Notes: generated from the letters alone by a model not told the origin. DNA of 64,000 nucleotides from Nothopassalora personata (GCA_033816765.1 CM066289.1:2170001-2234000); one strand, 5' to 3'. Counted from the first letter of the stretch, positions 1 through 9,574 are shown. A program made the numbers and translations.

Positions 1-660
1 GGAGAAGACAATGCCGACGGAATCTTTAGGTTATATAACTATCTTAAGCATGCTATAAAGAGCGTCTTTAGTATCTCTAATAAGATTGCTACTACCGTTC
101 GTGTTATTTAGCATTTAACCTAGAAGACATCTACTGCCGAATATACTACTAAATTCTAGGAATACGCGTAACTTACCGATTAGGACGACGAAGCACTTTA
201 AGTTATGTACCGAAGAGGACTAAAGGAGTATATTAAGGACGAGTTAATAAGGGACGGTCGGAAGATCGATAGCTTAGGCTACCTCGTTAGAGTTACGATT
301 AATCTTAACGATAAGCTCTACGAGAGAGCTATAGAACGACGATACGATTCTAAAGAATCCAGAAAGGCTAGATATACACTAGGCTATAACAACCGTAATA
401 GAGGCTTCTATAATAACTATAATAATAAGCCTAGGGACAAACCGTACTACGGACTATAGCTAATAGAACTCGACGTTACCGAGAAAGGTCGTAAGATTAG
501 GAACAGTAACGGGAACAGAGTATCCCGGAGTTCGAAAGAAACACGAACTTACTACGGATATAGTAAACCTAGCTACCTAGTAAGGGACTGCCGCGGTAAG
601 AATATAGTACGCCGTAAACAGTTTAACATAATACAACCCCGAACTAGTAAATCTAAGAGC
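1..660 (+). pseudogene. Degraded gag fragment (X1)
   Basis: The plus-strand reading resembles a Ty3-type Gag capsid followed by a nucleocapsid knuckle near 545-600. The knuckle reads Y-x2-Y-x4-Y-x4-C where C-x2-C-x4-H-x4-C is expected. Each change fits one RIP transition (TGC to TAC, CAC to TAC). Only 205-459 is open (84 codons). The 5' end lies outside the window. It is a dead gene. Confidence 0.7.
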
Positions 661-1745
661 AGCGTTAGATCTTAAGGAGATACCGACTATACTCGGAGAG
701 TAGGGGAGAGAGCTAGTAATAGAAGCACGACGCCTCTCCTAGACCCCTTAGAAGGACGAGGAGAATACTATAGGTAGTAAATAGTAGTTATTCCATTTAA
801 TACGAAGAGCTAACTACGACAGTTCAACATAATAATACGAAGAGTCGACTACGAGATCGAATCTGAGTCTCGAAATAGTTATAGAAGCCTTTATTAGCGA
901 TTCTGTTACTAAGACTCGTGTTAAGTTTACTACGCCGCGAAGTTAGGCGTAGGGTATTAGCATTAATAACTAAGAGGAACCCTAGGAGCAACGTATAGGT
1001 AAAACGCTACGCTCCGAGAAGTAGACATCGACGAATCCTACTTTAATAACGATAAAAGCGATAAAGAAAACTAAGACCTAGGATAGAACGGATTATAGTT
1101 ACCGGAACTATAGGAAGAAAGTTGAGAAACTACCGGGCTAGATACTATCGAAGAAGATTAGGATCCGGAAGAATTAAGCGAAGAAGATTCCTCCGAAGGA
1201 GAAGAGAGCGATACTAACGACGATAATAAATAACTAACCTTTACGATTAATGCACCTAAGAAATTATATAATATAATCGTACACCTATAAAGAAGGCACG
1301 AGGAATTCCTACCTAAGATAGGCGGACGAAGGATGCTATACTCTATTAAGTTTAATAAGACACTCGACACCCTACGAGGCATAGCCTAGGGATACCTACT
1401 TATAGAAACAACCGAAAATCTAGTAACCGCTATTATAGAACGACTACCGATAGGGAGCCGAATAATAGGAACCGGATATCTTATACCGTTAGGAACATTT
1501 ATATCGGATAAATTACGTAATATAGTGCAACACGCACGCGTACTCTACTTAGAAACGTAGAAGATCTAGGAACGTTACTAAATGTAGGTGTAGATATAGA
1601 AAGGCTCGCGCTAGGTTTAAGCGGAGGCCTCGAGACACGAAGCACGACGTTCTACATACGAATAGGTAAAAGGATTAACTCCCTAGGAATAAGCGACCGA
1701 AGGGAGTTATACAATATAGAAAAGGCTTAAGCATTACTAACGATA

Positions 1746-2651
1746 ACAGTGTTTCGAACTAAGATTATCGTTAACGGGCACAAGACAGATTAACCGGATT
1801 AGACTAGTACACGAAGATTAACCTACGAGATGCCTTCTACGCTATACGGATAGTAGAGGGAGAAGAATGGAAAACCGCTTTTAGAATAAGATACGGACTT
1901 TACGAATTCTTAGTTATACTAATAGGATTGACTAACGCACCCGCATCCTATTAGGACCTTGTTAACGAAACACTTAGGGACCTACTCGACATATGCGTTA
2001 TCGCTTATATAGACGATATATTAGTCTATACGAAAGGATCCCTTTAGAATTACATAAAGCAAGTCTAGGACGTATTCGAATAACTTACGCGTTTAGGATT
2101 TAAGACAGCACCCGAGAAATGCGAATTCTATAAGAAAGAAGTTAAATTCTTAGGCTTTATTATTAGTACTATAGGGATAACGATCGACCCTACGAAGACA
2201 TAGTCAATTAGAGAATAGCTAGAACTAAAAACAGTTAAGGACGTACAATTATTCCTTAGACTAGCGAACTACAACCGGAAATTCATTAAGGACTACGTAA
2301 AGACAGTAGTACTAATAACAATGCTTACAAGAAAAGACGTTACCTAGAAATAGGGAAAGGAACAGATTAAAGCGTTTAAAAAACTTAAGGAACAATACGC
2401 TTTAGTCCCTACGCTTTGACTATTCGATAGTAGTAAGGAAGTCTACATCGAGACCGATGCGTCTAATATAGTAATAGGCGCGTGTCTAACATAGACACAC
2501 GATAGGTAGAGACACCTAGTAGCCTATTACTCCCGGAAAATAACTATAGCGGAACAGAACTACGACATCTATAATAAAGAGCTTCTAGCTATTATTGCTA
2601 CTATATAATATTAGAGAGTATATGTCGAGGGCCTACCGAAGTTAACGATTC
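1746..2651 (+). pseudogene. Degraded pol, RT part (X1)
   Basis: After the deletion point the reading follows Ty3-type reverse transcriptase, with a recognisable TKINLRDAF block, an RT active-site region near 2010-2040 (IDDI, from the usual YLDDI) and the start of RNase H near 2440-2620. Many stops from CAG, CAA and TGG codons disrupt it. The gene resumes at 9797 after the insertion of element A, with GATTC duplicated at 2647-2651 and 9792-9796. Confidence 0.75.
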
Positions 2652-2857
2652 TGTCACGAGGCTACAGTGCGAGAGTGCAGGGGTGTAGTATTAACAAAGT
2701 CGATAGCTAAAGAGAGAAGTAGGTTCTAAGGTCGAGGCCTATACTTAAGGGCCGAGGTGTCGCGGGTCGGCTTCGGGCCGGGCTGAGTCATCCTGGTCAC
2801 GTGCTCTGAGGTCACGTGATCCATCCCAAATCCTTCACTTGCGGAGCGGCCGTGACA
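2652..2857 (-). repeat. 3' LTR of element A
   Basis: This 206-bp LTR is identical by eye to 9586-9791 and has TGTCAC/GTGACA ends. The last part of pol (2857 down to the stop at 2726) is encoded inside it. It carries a TGAGTCA site (2784-2790, bZIP/Gcn4-type) and two CACGTG sites (2798-2803, 2813-2818). Confidence 0.96.
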
Positions 2858-5800
2858 CCACCCCCCCCTCAAAACACCTTCGTCTCGAAGCGTGTGACCT
2901 TGAATCTTCCTTAGTGCATATGCGAAGGCTTCATCATCCTCCATACCATCCGTTTCATCAAGCAGCTCCATCTGAGCGGCCTCGATTGCTTCGTCCGTCG
3001 ACGTTGTATCCGTCGTTGCATTAGAAGCAGGCACCGAAACCCCTTCGCTATTGCCCACAGCAACATTAGAAGGCGTGTGGTCACCAACAGGAAGAGCCAC
3101 AGCACCGGTGCCGACAGAGGGCGGTCGTGCTACTGTGGTTACCTGAGGTGCCAGATCCATAATGTGTACATCTGCTTCAGGTCTCATATCGCGCAACGTT
3201 TCATTTGGGATCCAACCAGGTGGCGGATGAAAGTTGACCGGTATGGACTTGGTTGGGTTGTTATGCTTGAAGTCTGCGACTGCCTTCGGTGCATCTTTGC
3301 ACACTACGCTCGCGGGCTCCCAAGTAGACTCACTGTCCAAGTAACCTTTCCATTTCACTAGCATGGTAATGCCTCTGCCCTTCGGTTTGGAGTCCAGGAT
3401 ACGCTCAACCTCCCAGGTCTTGAACGTGTTGCCGGTCTCGTCCGTGACTTCGATCGGTGGCGGCCTCGCATCATCTTCCGGATCTGCGAGTCTGAGGAGA
3501 TTTGAGTGGAAAGAGTTGTGTACGCGGATCTTATCTGGAAGGGCAACACTGTAAGCATTCTCACCGAGTGCGGTAGTGACAGTCACTGGTCCAAACCACT
3601 TGACGTCGAGCTTCTTCGCTGGGCGTGATGACTTCCAGTTCTTGGTGTTGATGTAGACATGGTCGCCTGGCTCGTATCGTGGCGGCACCGTGCGGTGCAT
3701 GTTGGCATTATCAGCTTGCAGGGCTTGGTCGTAACGCAAGCATTCATGGAGATGTGCGTGGAGGTCCTTCATTTGCTGGGCGAACCGCTCTGCTCCCTCA
3801 GCGCTCAGACGTTGCTTGGTCGGCATGAGGCGCTTAGGCAGTGTATCGCCGTTAAAGTTACCTGTGCGAGGATTGCGGCCTCGCTCAGCGAAGAAAGGCG
3901 ACACACCAGTGGCTTCAGTAGCGTGGTTGTTCTTCGCAAACTCCGCAAGGGGTAGCCACTGCACCCAATCTCCTTGTGCGTAGTCGATAAAGACGCGGAG
4001 ATACTTCTCCATTTCCTTGTTAGTGTTCTCAGACTGCCCATCCGTCTCAGGGTGGAAGGCTGTAGACAGCTTGTGGTCTATGCCGACTAGTTCGCAGAAG
4101 CGCTGCCAGAAAGCTGACAGCCACTGGCTCCCTCGATCGGTGACAATGGATAGCGGCGCACCATGCAGGCGGTAGTAGTCTCGCACGAAGACTTCGGCGA
4201 TGTACTCAGCCGTCATCTCCTTGACGGGAATCATGTGACAACCTTTGCCTGTGCGATCCGTGATTGTGAGAGCGTTAGTGTATGTGACGCCATTGCAGTC
4301 GGTGCTCTCTGGCAGTCCCACTACGAAGTCCATAGCAATCTCGTCCCATAACTCAAAAGGAATAGGCAGGGGCTTCAGCAGGCCTGGGTATTGGGTCTGC
4401 GAAGGCTTGGACGAGCGGCATTCGTGGCACTTAAAGACCTTGTTGCGGACGTACTGCGAGAGGCCGGGCCAGATGAAATCGCGCGTAATCAGTTCGAAGG
4501 TCTTTGCTCGACCTGGATGCCCTGCAGAAGGGGTGCTGTGATAGGCCTTGAACACCTCGAAGCGCAGATCCGGAGCATCAGGCACGAACACGTTGTATCC
4601 GCCGTACCTATTCTTCATGTAGATCAGGCCGCCTATAGCGACTGCGTCGCTGTCGTCCATACGGTGACGACGTAGCAGTCCACAAGGTTCTCCGGCATCC
4701 AGCTCTCGTAGGGCCTGTTGCATTTCTGGTGCACCATAAGCAGTGCGAATTTCTGTCATAAGGTCATTGCCTTCGGGGCGGATCTTCATAGGTGAAATGT
4801 TGAGAAACCTGTGCTCGGGCAGCAGGGTTTGCTCTTGATGTTGTCGGCGCGGGTCCTCATCGCTGGCAGGCACATCTTGCGGTCGACGAGTCAGCGTGTC
4901 AGGCTTGATGTTGGTCTTGCCAGGGATGTAGACGATCTTGAAGTAGAACTGTGACAAGAACTCGGACCAGCGGGCCTGTCTGCGGTTGAGCACTTTCGTG
5001 CTTGTGAACCATTCGAGATTCTTGTGATCTGAATACACGAGAATAGGCTTGCCACTCTCATCAGTGAGGTTCTCGAAGTCGGTATCCTCGCTATCCCCGT
5101 CGATGTCCCCTGAAATTAGCTCAGGCTTCCATTCTTCAAAGGCTTTGACAATGGCAAGGAGCTCCTTGTCGTAGATGTCGTAGTTGCACTCCTGGGGTGA
5201 CATCTTCTTAGACATGAATGCGACAGGACGCCATACGCCATCCTCACCCTTCTGTGACAGGACTGCTGCAGTGACGAAATCTGAGGCATCAGTTTCGAGC
5301 TTAGTTTCGCGTCCTGGCACGAAGTGAGCGAGCACTATGTCCTCTTCAGCAAACGCCTGCTTCATGCAGTCGAAGGCTGTTTGGCAGGTGTCATCCCACA
5401 GCCATGGCACATCTTTCTTTGTCAACTGTGTCATGGGATAAGCGATGCCTGAATAGTTGCGAATGAACCTGCGGTAGAAGTTGCAGAAGCCTAGGAATGA
5501 CAGGATATCGGTTGGGTTGCGTGGCGTCTCCCACTCTTGGATGGCTACAATCTTCTCCTTGTCCATCTTAATACCCTCGGCTCCAATGACCAGTCCGAGG
5601 TATTTGGTCTCCTGAACGTGGAACTCGCACTTGTCGATATCGAGCTGGAGACCAGCTGCCTGAAGCTTGGCCATCACCTTGTCCACGTGCACGATGTGTT
5701 CTTCCAGAGTATCGCTGAAGATCAGGGCATCGTCGAGGTACGCCGAGGTAAAGTCGTCAAGGTATTCTCGAAGGGCGTCGTTGATGTATGACTGAAAGGT

Positions 5801-7360
5801 CCCAGGGGCGTTGCAGAGTCCAAACGGCATTACTAAGCATTCAAACTGGCCATATCGCGTTGTGAAGGCAGTTTTCCATTCATCCCCTTCAGCGATGCGT
5901 AGTCGATTGAACGCCGCGATGACATCCAGTTTTGTGAAGTACTTCTTGCCACTGATCCGATTGAGGGTATCTTGGATGAGTGGAATGGGGTACCTGGACT
6001 TGACTGTGATCGCGTTCAGAGCGCGATAATCAATGCACACGCGCAGGCCGCCTCCTGGCTTCCTCACGATGATGACTGGTGACGCTGCTGGTGAGTTGCT
6101 GCGCTGGATGTTGCCTTTCTCAAGCTGGTCATCCACCCACGCTTTCACCACTTCAGACTCCCTGTTGGAGATAGGGTACGGCCTCTTGAAAGGTGGCCTA
6201 GCGTCCTTCTTCAGCTTGATCTCATGGTCTAGGCCAGGCCTGTGCGGAGGCAGTTTGCTGGATTCTTTCTTGGAGAAGAGGTCCTTTCTGTGCTGATAGT
6301 GTGCTGGCAACTTTGTTATATCAGCCTCCTTCTCCTTGCGATGCAGTTTCTCCATGAAGACATCATAATCTGCTGCGCTCATGGCGTAGACTTCCGCTTG
6401 GTGTTCCTGCCGGCGGCGTAGCGTCCTGCGGTAGTCGTCTTCGACATACATAGCGCATGCAAAGGCGGCATTGCCGCCCATGACTTTCCGTGCTGTCATA
6501 GCATGCAGACCCAATGCCTGAGCGGTGACTGGATCTGCTGCGCTCTTCGACGCGTGCGTTTCGCGTGGGTTGACCCACATGGTGTGCACTTCCGCGCCTC
6601 TTGTGCGGCACAGCTTTTGCAACTCGTAGAGGCTGGTTTGCTCAATGTCAACTGGGTCGTGCTTGCGTCCGCGCTCGACTCGTTCGGCGCCGACTTCGAC
6701 AGGTGAGGAGGCCGATATGTCACTGATGTCTGGCCGCTCAAGGCTGTCGTAGTCGGGGTCCGGCGTCGGAGGTGGTTCGGAGGCAGGGAGCACGACTGGC
6801 AGGTTGACGTTCTTGTAAAGTGAATGCCCTTGGCATCCGTCGTCGCTGAAGGTGAGCACGCTTCGTTTCCAGTCCTTGTGTGGGCTGTGCTTTGCATGCC
6901 ACCCAAGGCCAAGGACGATGTCGTAGCAGGTGTCGGTTACCAAGCATTTGACGACTTCGATATGGCCTTGGAGGTTCAACTCGATATTCGTGGCTTTGGT
7001 GATGATAGTAGGTGCTTGAGAGCCATCACCCAGGCCCAGTGTGAAGGGTTCGATATCATACAAGGGAAATTTGTGTTTGTGCGCGTAGGAAGTGTTCACG
7101 AGTTCAGAATTGGCACCATCATCAAGAAAAGTATATGCATGTATTCCATTTGCCCTACCCTCCACCACAAAGTGATGTGAGACTTCGGGTCCTTTATCTA
7201 CTTCTATGGAGGAGGGCGTGTTCGTTCGGGCTTGCAAGGAAAATGCCTGTACTGTTCTCATTTCGTGATGTTCATGTTCGTGTGGGGGATGGTGTTCGTG
7301 CTGATGTGACACTTCCTGTGTCGGACCATCATCTGTTGCGCTCAGAAGATGGCCTAGGCG
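2726..7360 (-). CDS. Pol polyprotein of element A (protease-RT-RNase H-integrase-chromodomain)
   Basis: This is Pol of a chromovirus, made by -1 frameshifting from gag. The frame is open from the slip site at 7360; a GTG at 7312 is not a credible start. Counting from 7312: a His/Glu-rich stretch (2-17), aspartic protease with DDGA at 64-67 in place of DSGA or DTGA, RT with YLDD at about 525, RNase H (ETDASD block), integrase with an HHCC finger and a D-D-35-E triad near 996, 1057 and 1094, a GPY/F module (KWFGP), and a chromodomain at about 1297-1345 with WEVERILD and VKWKGY motifs. The stop at 2726 is inside the 3' LTR, so the last 44 codons are LTR-derived. All catalytic residues that I checked are present. 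Confidence 0.95.
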   Translation of the reverse strand, partial: RLGHLLSATDDGPTQEVSHQHEHHPPHEHEHHEMRTVQAFSLQARTNTPSSIEVDKGPEVSHHFVVEGRANGIHAYTFLDDGANSELVNTSYAHKHKFPLYDIEPFTLGLGDGSQAPTIITKATNIELNLQGHIEVVKCLVTDTCYDIVLGLGWHAKHSPHKDWKRSVLTFSDDGCQGHSLYKNVNLPVVLPASEPPPTPDPDYDSLERPDISDISASSPVEVGAERVERGRKHDPVDIEQTSLYELQKLCRTRGAEVHTMWVNPRETHASKSAADPVTAQALGLHAMTARKVMGGNAAFACAMYVEDDYRRTLRRRQEHQAEVYAMSAADYDVFMEKLHRKEKEADITKLPAHYQHRKDLFSKKESSKLPPHRPGLDHEIKLKKDARPPFKRPYPISNRESEVVKAWVDDQLEKGNIQRSNSPAASPVIIVRKPGGGLRVCIDYRALNAITVKSRYPIPLIQDTLNRISGKKYFTKLDVIAAFNRLRIAEGDEWKTAFTTRYGQFECLVMPFGLCNAPGTFQSYINDALREYLDDFTSAYLDDALIFSDTLEEHIVHVDKVMAKLQAAGLQLDIDKCEFHVQETKYLGLVIGAEGIKMDKEKIVAIQEWETPRNPTDILSFLGFCNFYRRFIRNYSGIAYPMTQLTKKDVPWLWDDTCQTAFDCMKQAFAEEDIVLAHFVPGRETKLETDASDFVTAAVLSQKGEDGVWRPVAFMSKKMSPQECNYDIYDKELLAIVKAFEEWKPELISGDIDGDSEDTDFENLTDESGKPILVYSDHKNLEWFTSTKVLNRRQARWSEFLSQFYFKIVYIPGKTNIKPDTLTRRPQDVPASDEDPRRQHQEQTLLPEHRFLNISPMKIRPEGNDLMTEIRTAYGAPEMQQALRELDAGEPCGLLRRHRMDDSDAVAIGGLIYMKNRYGGYNVFVPDAPDLRFEVFKAYHSTPSAGHPGRAKTFELITRDFIWPGLSQYVRNKVFKCHECRSSKPSQTQYPGLLKPLPIPFELWDEIAMDFVVGLPESTDCNGVTYTNALTITDRTGKGCHMIPVKEMTAEYIAEVFVRDYYRLHGAPLSIVTDRGSQWLSAFWQRFCELVGIDHKLSTAFHPETDGQSENTNKEMEKYLRVFIDYAQGDWVQWLPLAEFAKNNHATEATGVSPFFAERGRNPRTGNFNGDTLPKRLMPTKQRLSAEGAERFAQQMKDLHAHLHECLRYDQALQADNANMHRTVPPRYEPGDHVYINTKNWKSSRPAKKLDVKWFGPVTVTTALGENAYSVALPDKIRVHNSFHSNLLRLADPEDDARPPPIEVTDETGNTFKTWEVERILDSKPKGRGITMLVKWKGYLDSESTWEPASVVCKDAPKAVADFKHNNPTKSIPVNFHPPPGWIPNETLRDMRPEADVHIMDLAPQVTTVARPPSVGTGAVALPVGDHTPSNVAVGNSEGVSVPASNATTDTTSTDEAIEAAQMELLDETDGMEDDEAFAYALRKIQGHTLRDEGVLRGGWCHGRSASEGFGMDHVTSEHVTRMTQPGPKPTRDTSALKYRPRP
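2858..2870 (-). other. Polypurine tract of element A
   Basis: On the element's sense strand an almost pure purine run (GAGGGGGGGGTGG) directly abuts the 3' LTR. This is the expected primer for plus-strand DNA synthesis. It is also translated as part of pol, which continues into the LTR. Confidence 0.8.
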
Positions 7361-7366
7361 TTTTCC
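7325..7366 (-). promoter_or_regulatory. gag-pol -1 frameshift signal of element A
   Basis: On the sense strand, heptamer GGAAAAC (7366-7360) is followed by a 6-nt spacer containing the gag stop and then an 11-position stem (7353-7343 with 7335-7325) closing the loop AGCGCAA. The stem has one T-T mismatch at position 7 and one G-T wobble at position 1. The same layout and the same loop occur in element C with different stem bases. The heptamer departs from strict X-XXY-YYZ, since element C has GGGAAAC. Confidence 0.75.
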
Positions 7367-9426
7367 GCCGGTGGTGCTGCAGCAGCAGTCATGCCGTTGT
7401 TAGCAGTTTTGCGCTTGGGTCGCTCGTACGGGTCGAGTGGACAGCCGGCAGCTCCAGACGCGTGTCCGGTGCCGCGGCAGCGTAGGCAACCACCACTCGC
7501 GATGATCTGGGTACGCTGATCCTGAGTGAGTGGTGCGAGGTTCTTGTATTGCTCAGGTCGGTCCTTCCATGGAAGCAACGCCTGGTTGGTGTGTGGGGAG
7601 CGACCGAGTGGTGCATTCACATCAGCAGGGATTGCTGGCGGTGTCACCTGGCCGACAGTTGGCGGAGTTGCACCTGGTGCGGCGCCCGAGGGCTTGCCAG
7701 GTGGCTTCTTGTTGTCCTTGTTGTCGTTGACCTTTCGTGGCAGGTCGATATCAAGCTGAGCCATCTCACTCTCCAGTCGGTAGCACTGTGCCGCCAGACT
7801 CTCGGCGGTCTTAAACTCTGGCAGTCCTACCAGGCGGTTGCGGTATTTGAAGCTAAGCTTCTTCTTGAGTTCCTGTGCCTCTTGCTTACGGCTCGTAGCA
7901 GGTGGTAGGCGCGCGCGCTCCTTCTGATACTTCGCGTAGAATACGGAGAACTTGTCTGAGTCGTTCATCTTGAGTGCGTCCATGTTGTTGCGAGCCGTTC
8001 CTTCTGGGTCGTAGTCGCCGAAGTTCTTGTTGAGGAATTTGAGTGCTTTGCGTACAGACGTGAACTGCTTGCTAGTGGTCTGTCTGCCGAAGACGATCTT
8101 CTGAGGGATGTGGTTTCGCAACATCTGCTGTGCTAGACCAGTGGTGCACTCCTGCAGGAAGCGCAAGGCGGACGGAACGTCCTTGAAGACGGATACAGAG
8201 AACTTGTTACCCACCTGGATTGTCCATTCATCCAGGCTTGGTGAGTCCTTGCCGTAGTTTTCTCCTGAGAACTTGGGCTTAGGCATGTCGACACGGCTAT
8301 TTGTCTTGAAGTCTTCTGTCATGGTGGGATCGTAACGCACGACATCGACTGAGTCGAGGGGAATGACTTCGAAGTCCTCGTCTTCACCCTTCTTCTTGCT
8401 CTTGCCCTTGCTCTTGCTCTTGCGCTGAGGGCGTGCGTCGTAGTCGGATTCTGAGTCGGAGTCGGAGTCGGAGGAAGATGAATCGGATGAGTCGGAGTCG
8501 TAAGGATTGCTGCGCTCCTTGCGCTCCTTGCTAGGTGCAGACTCCTTTTCAGCCTCCTCAGTAGGCTTCTCAGGATTGTCGGCAGGCTTGTCGCCGCGGC
8601 GACGTCGAGACAAAGAGAGTTCACGGGCGGAGCGTTCCTTGGGCTTCTCAGCAGGACGACCGCGCTTGGCGTCCTCAAGGTCCTGCTTGAGTTTCTGAAT
8701 GGTTTGTTGAAGACCTGCTATATCGGTAGCGGTAGGTGCGGTGTCGTCAGGAACTAGAGAGTCTAGTTCCTTGACTTTGTCCTTAAGCGCGTCGACCTCT
8801 TTCTCAGCAGCCTTAGTGTTGTTATACCAGGTGTCGGCTTCCTGCCTCAACTCGTGTTCAGATTTCGCAGTGTGCTGAAGTTCTGTGAAGACCTCCTCGA
8901 ACTTCTTCTTGTTCAGCTCATTGGCATCGAACAGCGCCGCCCCATCCAGGATGGCTTGGCGGTGATCGGCCTCGAGCTTACGAAGTGCGTACGAGATGGC
9001 TTGTGGTTGGCTCTTGACGTGTTCGTGAAGCTGGGTCGCATCGAGTGACTGCAGCTGTTCGAGTGGGATGCGGTAGGTGCCCGAGCGACCTTGTGTGTCT
9101 GTCCAATCAACGGCAAAGTCCTTTCGTGAGGTATCCTTCGTGCCGTCGTCGTTCATGTGGCTATCAACATCACTCTCGTGTATCAATGCTGCGAGGTTGA
9201 ATGTGTCTGGGATTTGTGATGCCTCTTCCTCCTCATCCTCGGGAAGTTCATCGAGAATCGCTCGTTCCTGTTCGGCGTATTTGGTGTAGGGATCTATCGC
9301 AACGGAGTCATCGGACTGGGTGTGCTGATCGGATCGCGTGAAGAGTTCTGAGTTTCGAGTCAGTCGCGAACGGCGCTCGACACGTTGAGTATCGGCGCCG
9401 CCGCCAGGTTGATTTAGTCTGGCCAT
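7354..9426 (-). CDS. Gag polyprotein of element A
   Basis: This 690-residue Gag starts at ATG 9426. It begins with an acidic region, then heptad-rich coiled coil at about 165-260, a basic/Ser-rich stretch, a Ser-Asp tract near 305-330 and a Lys/Ser-rich patch. The Ty3-type capsid domain occupies about 370-560. Near 640 lies a nucleocapsid knuckle with C-x2-C-x4-H-x6-C spacing (CLRCRGTGH); the last gap is 6 where 4 is canonical. Gag is expected to form virus-like particles and package the RNA. Its last codons form the frameshift site, so most ribosomes would stop here. Confidence 0.93.
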   Translation of the reverse strand: MARLNQPGGGADTQRVERRSRLTRNSELFTRSDQHTQSDDSVAIDPYTKYAEQERAILDELPEDEEEEASQIPDTFNLAALIHESDVDSHMNDDGTKDTSRKDFAVDWTDTQGRSGTYRIPLEQLQSLDATQLHEHVKSQPQAISYALRKLEADHRQAILDGAALFDANELNKKKFEEVFTELQHTAKSEHELRQEADTWYNNTKAAEKEVDALKDKVKELDSLVPDDTAPTATDIAGLQQTIQKLKQDLEDAKRGRPAEKPKERSARELSLSRRRRGDKPADNPEKPTEEAEKESAPSKERKERSNPYDSDSSDSSSSDSDSDSESDYDARPQRKSKSKGKSKKKGEDEDFEVIPLDSVDVVRYDPTMTEDFKTNSRVDMPKPKFSGENYGKDSPSLDEWTIQVGNKFSVSVFKDVPSALRFLQECTTGLAQQMLRNHIPQKIVFGRQTTSKQFTSVRKALKFLNKNFGDYDPEGTARNNMDALKMNDSDKFSVFYAKYQKERARLPPATSRKQEAQELKKKLSFKYRNRLVGLPEFKTAESLAAQCYRLESEMAQLDIDLPRKVNDNKDNKKPPGKPSGAAPGATPPTVGQVTPPAIPADVNAPLGRSPHTNQALLPWKDRPEQYKNLAPLTQDQRTQIIASGGCLRCRGTGHASGAAGCPLDPYERPKRKTANNGMTAAAAPPAENA

Positions 9427-9574
9427 GCTGGCCGACGTGCGCCTTTCTGGCGACTCGGGGAAAGAGAGAGCACTGCGCTATCTTTGCGCTAGTGCGAGTC
9501 GGGGATTTCGAGGAGTCGCGATGTCGCGATTTTTGAGCTGAGCGGCGCTGAATGTGGCAGCGTCCTTGTTGGCG

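Larger units (their letters stand above)
1..2651 (+). mobile_element. RIP-degraded Ty3-type element X1, left part
   Basis: This is the left surviving part of an old Ty3-type chromovirus. It closely matches the stretch beginning near 37155 (element X2) and continues at 9792 after element A. CpA is nearly absent and TpA is abundant, so all frames carry TAG and TAA stops, as expected of RIP. Compared with X2, X1 jumps near 1780 from the start of the protease region straight into reverse transcriptase, so the protease and RT N-terminus are deleted. The part from about 660 to 1745 is an acidic gag-to-pol linker that I cannot assign. The 5' LTR lies left of the window. Confidence 0.85.

Noticed and set aside
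7310..7312. GTG as start of pol in element A
   Set aside because: Pol is open upstream through the gag stop in the -1 frame, and a slippery site plus hairpin is present. Independent initiation at GTG is unlikely in a fungus.
8319..8678. Arg/Pro-rich 119-codon minus ORF inside gag of element A
   Set aside because: It is a shadow in another frame over the Ser-Asp and Lys-rich gag region; the repeats produce the open frame.
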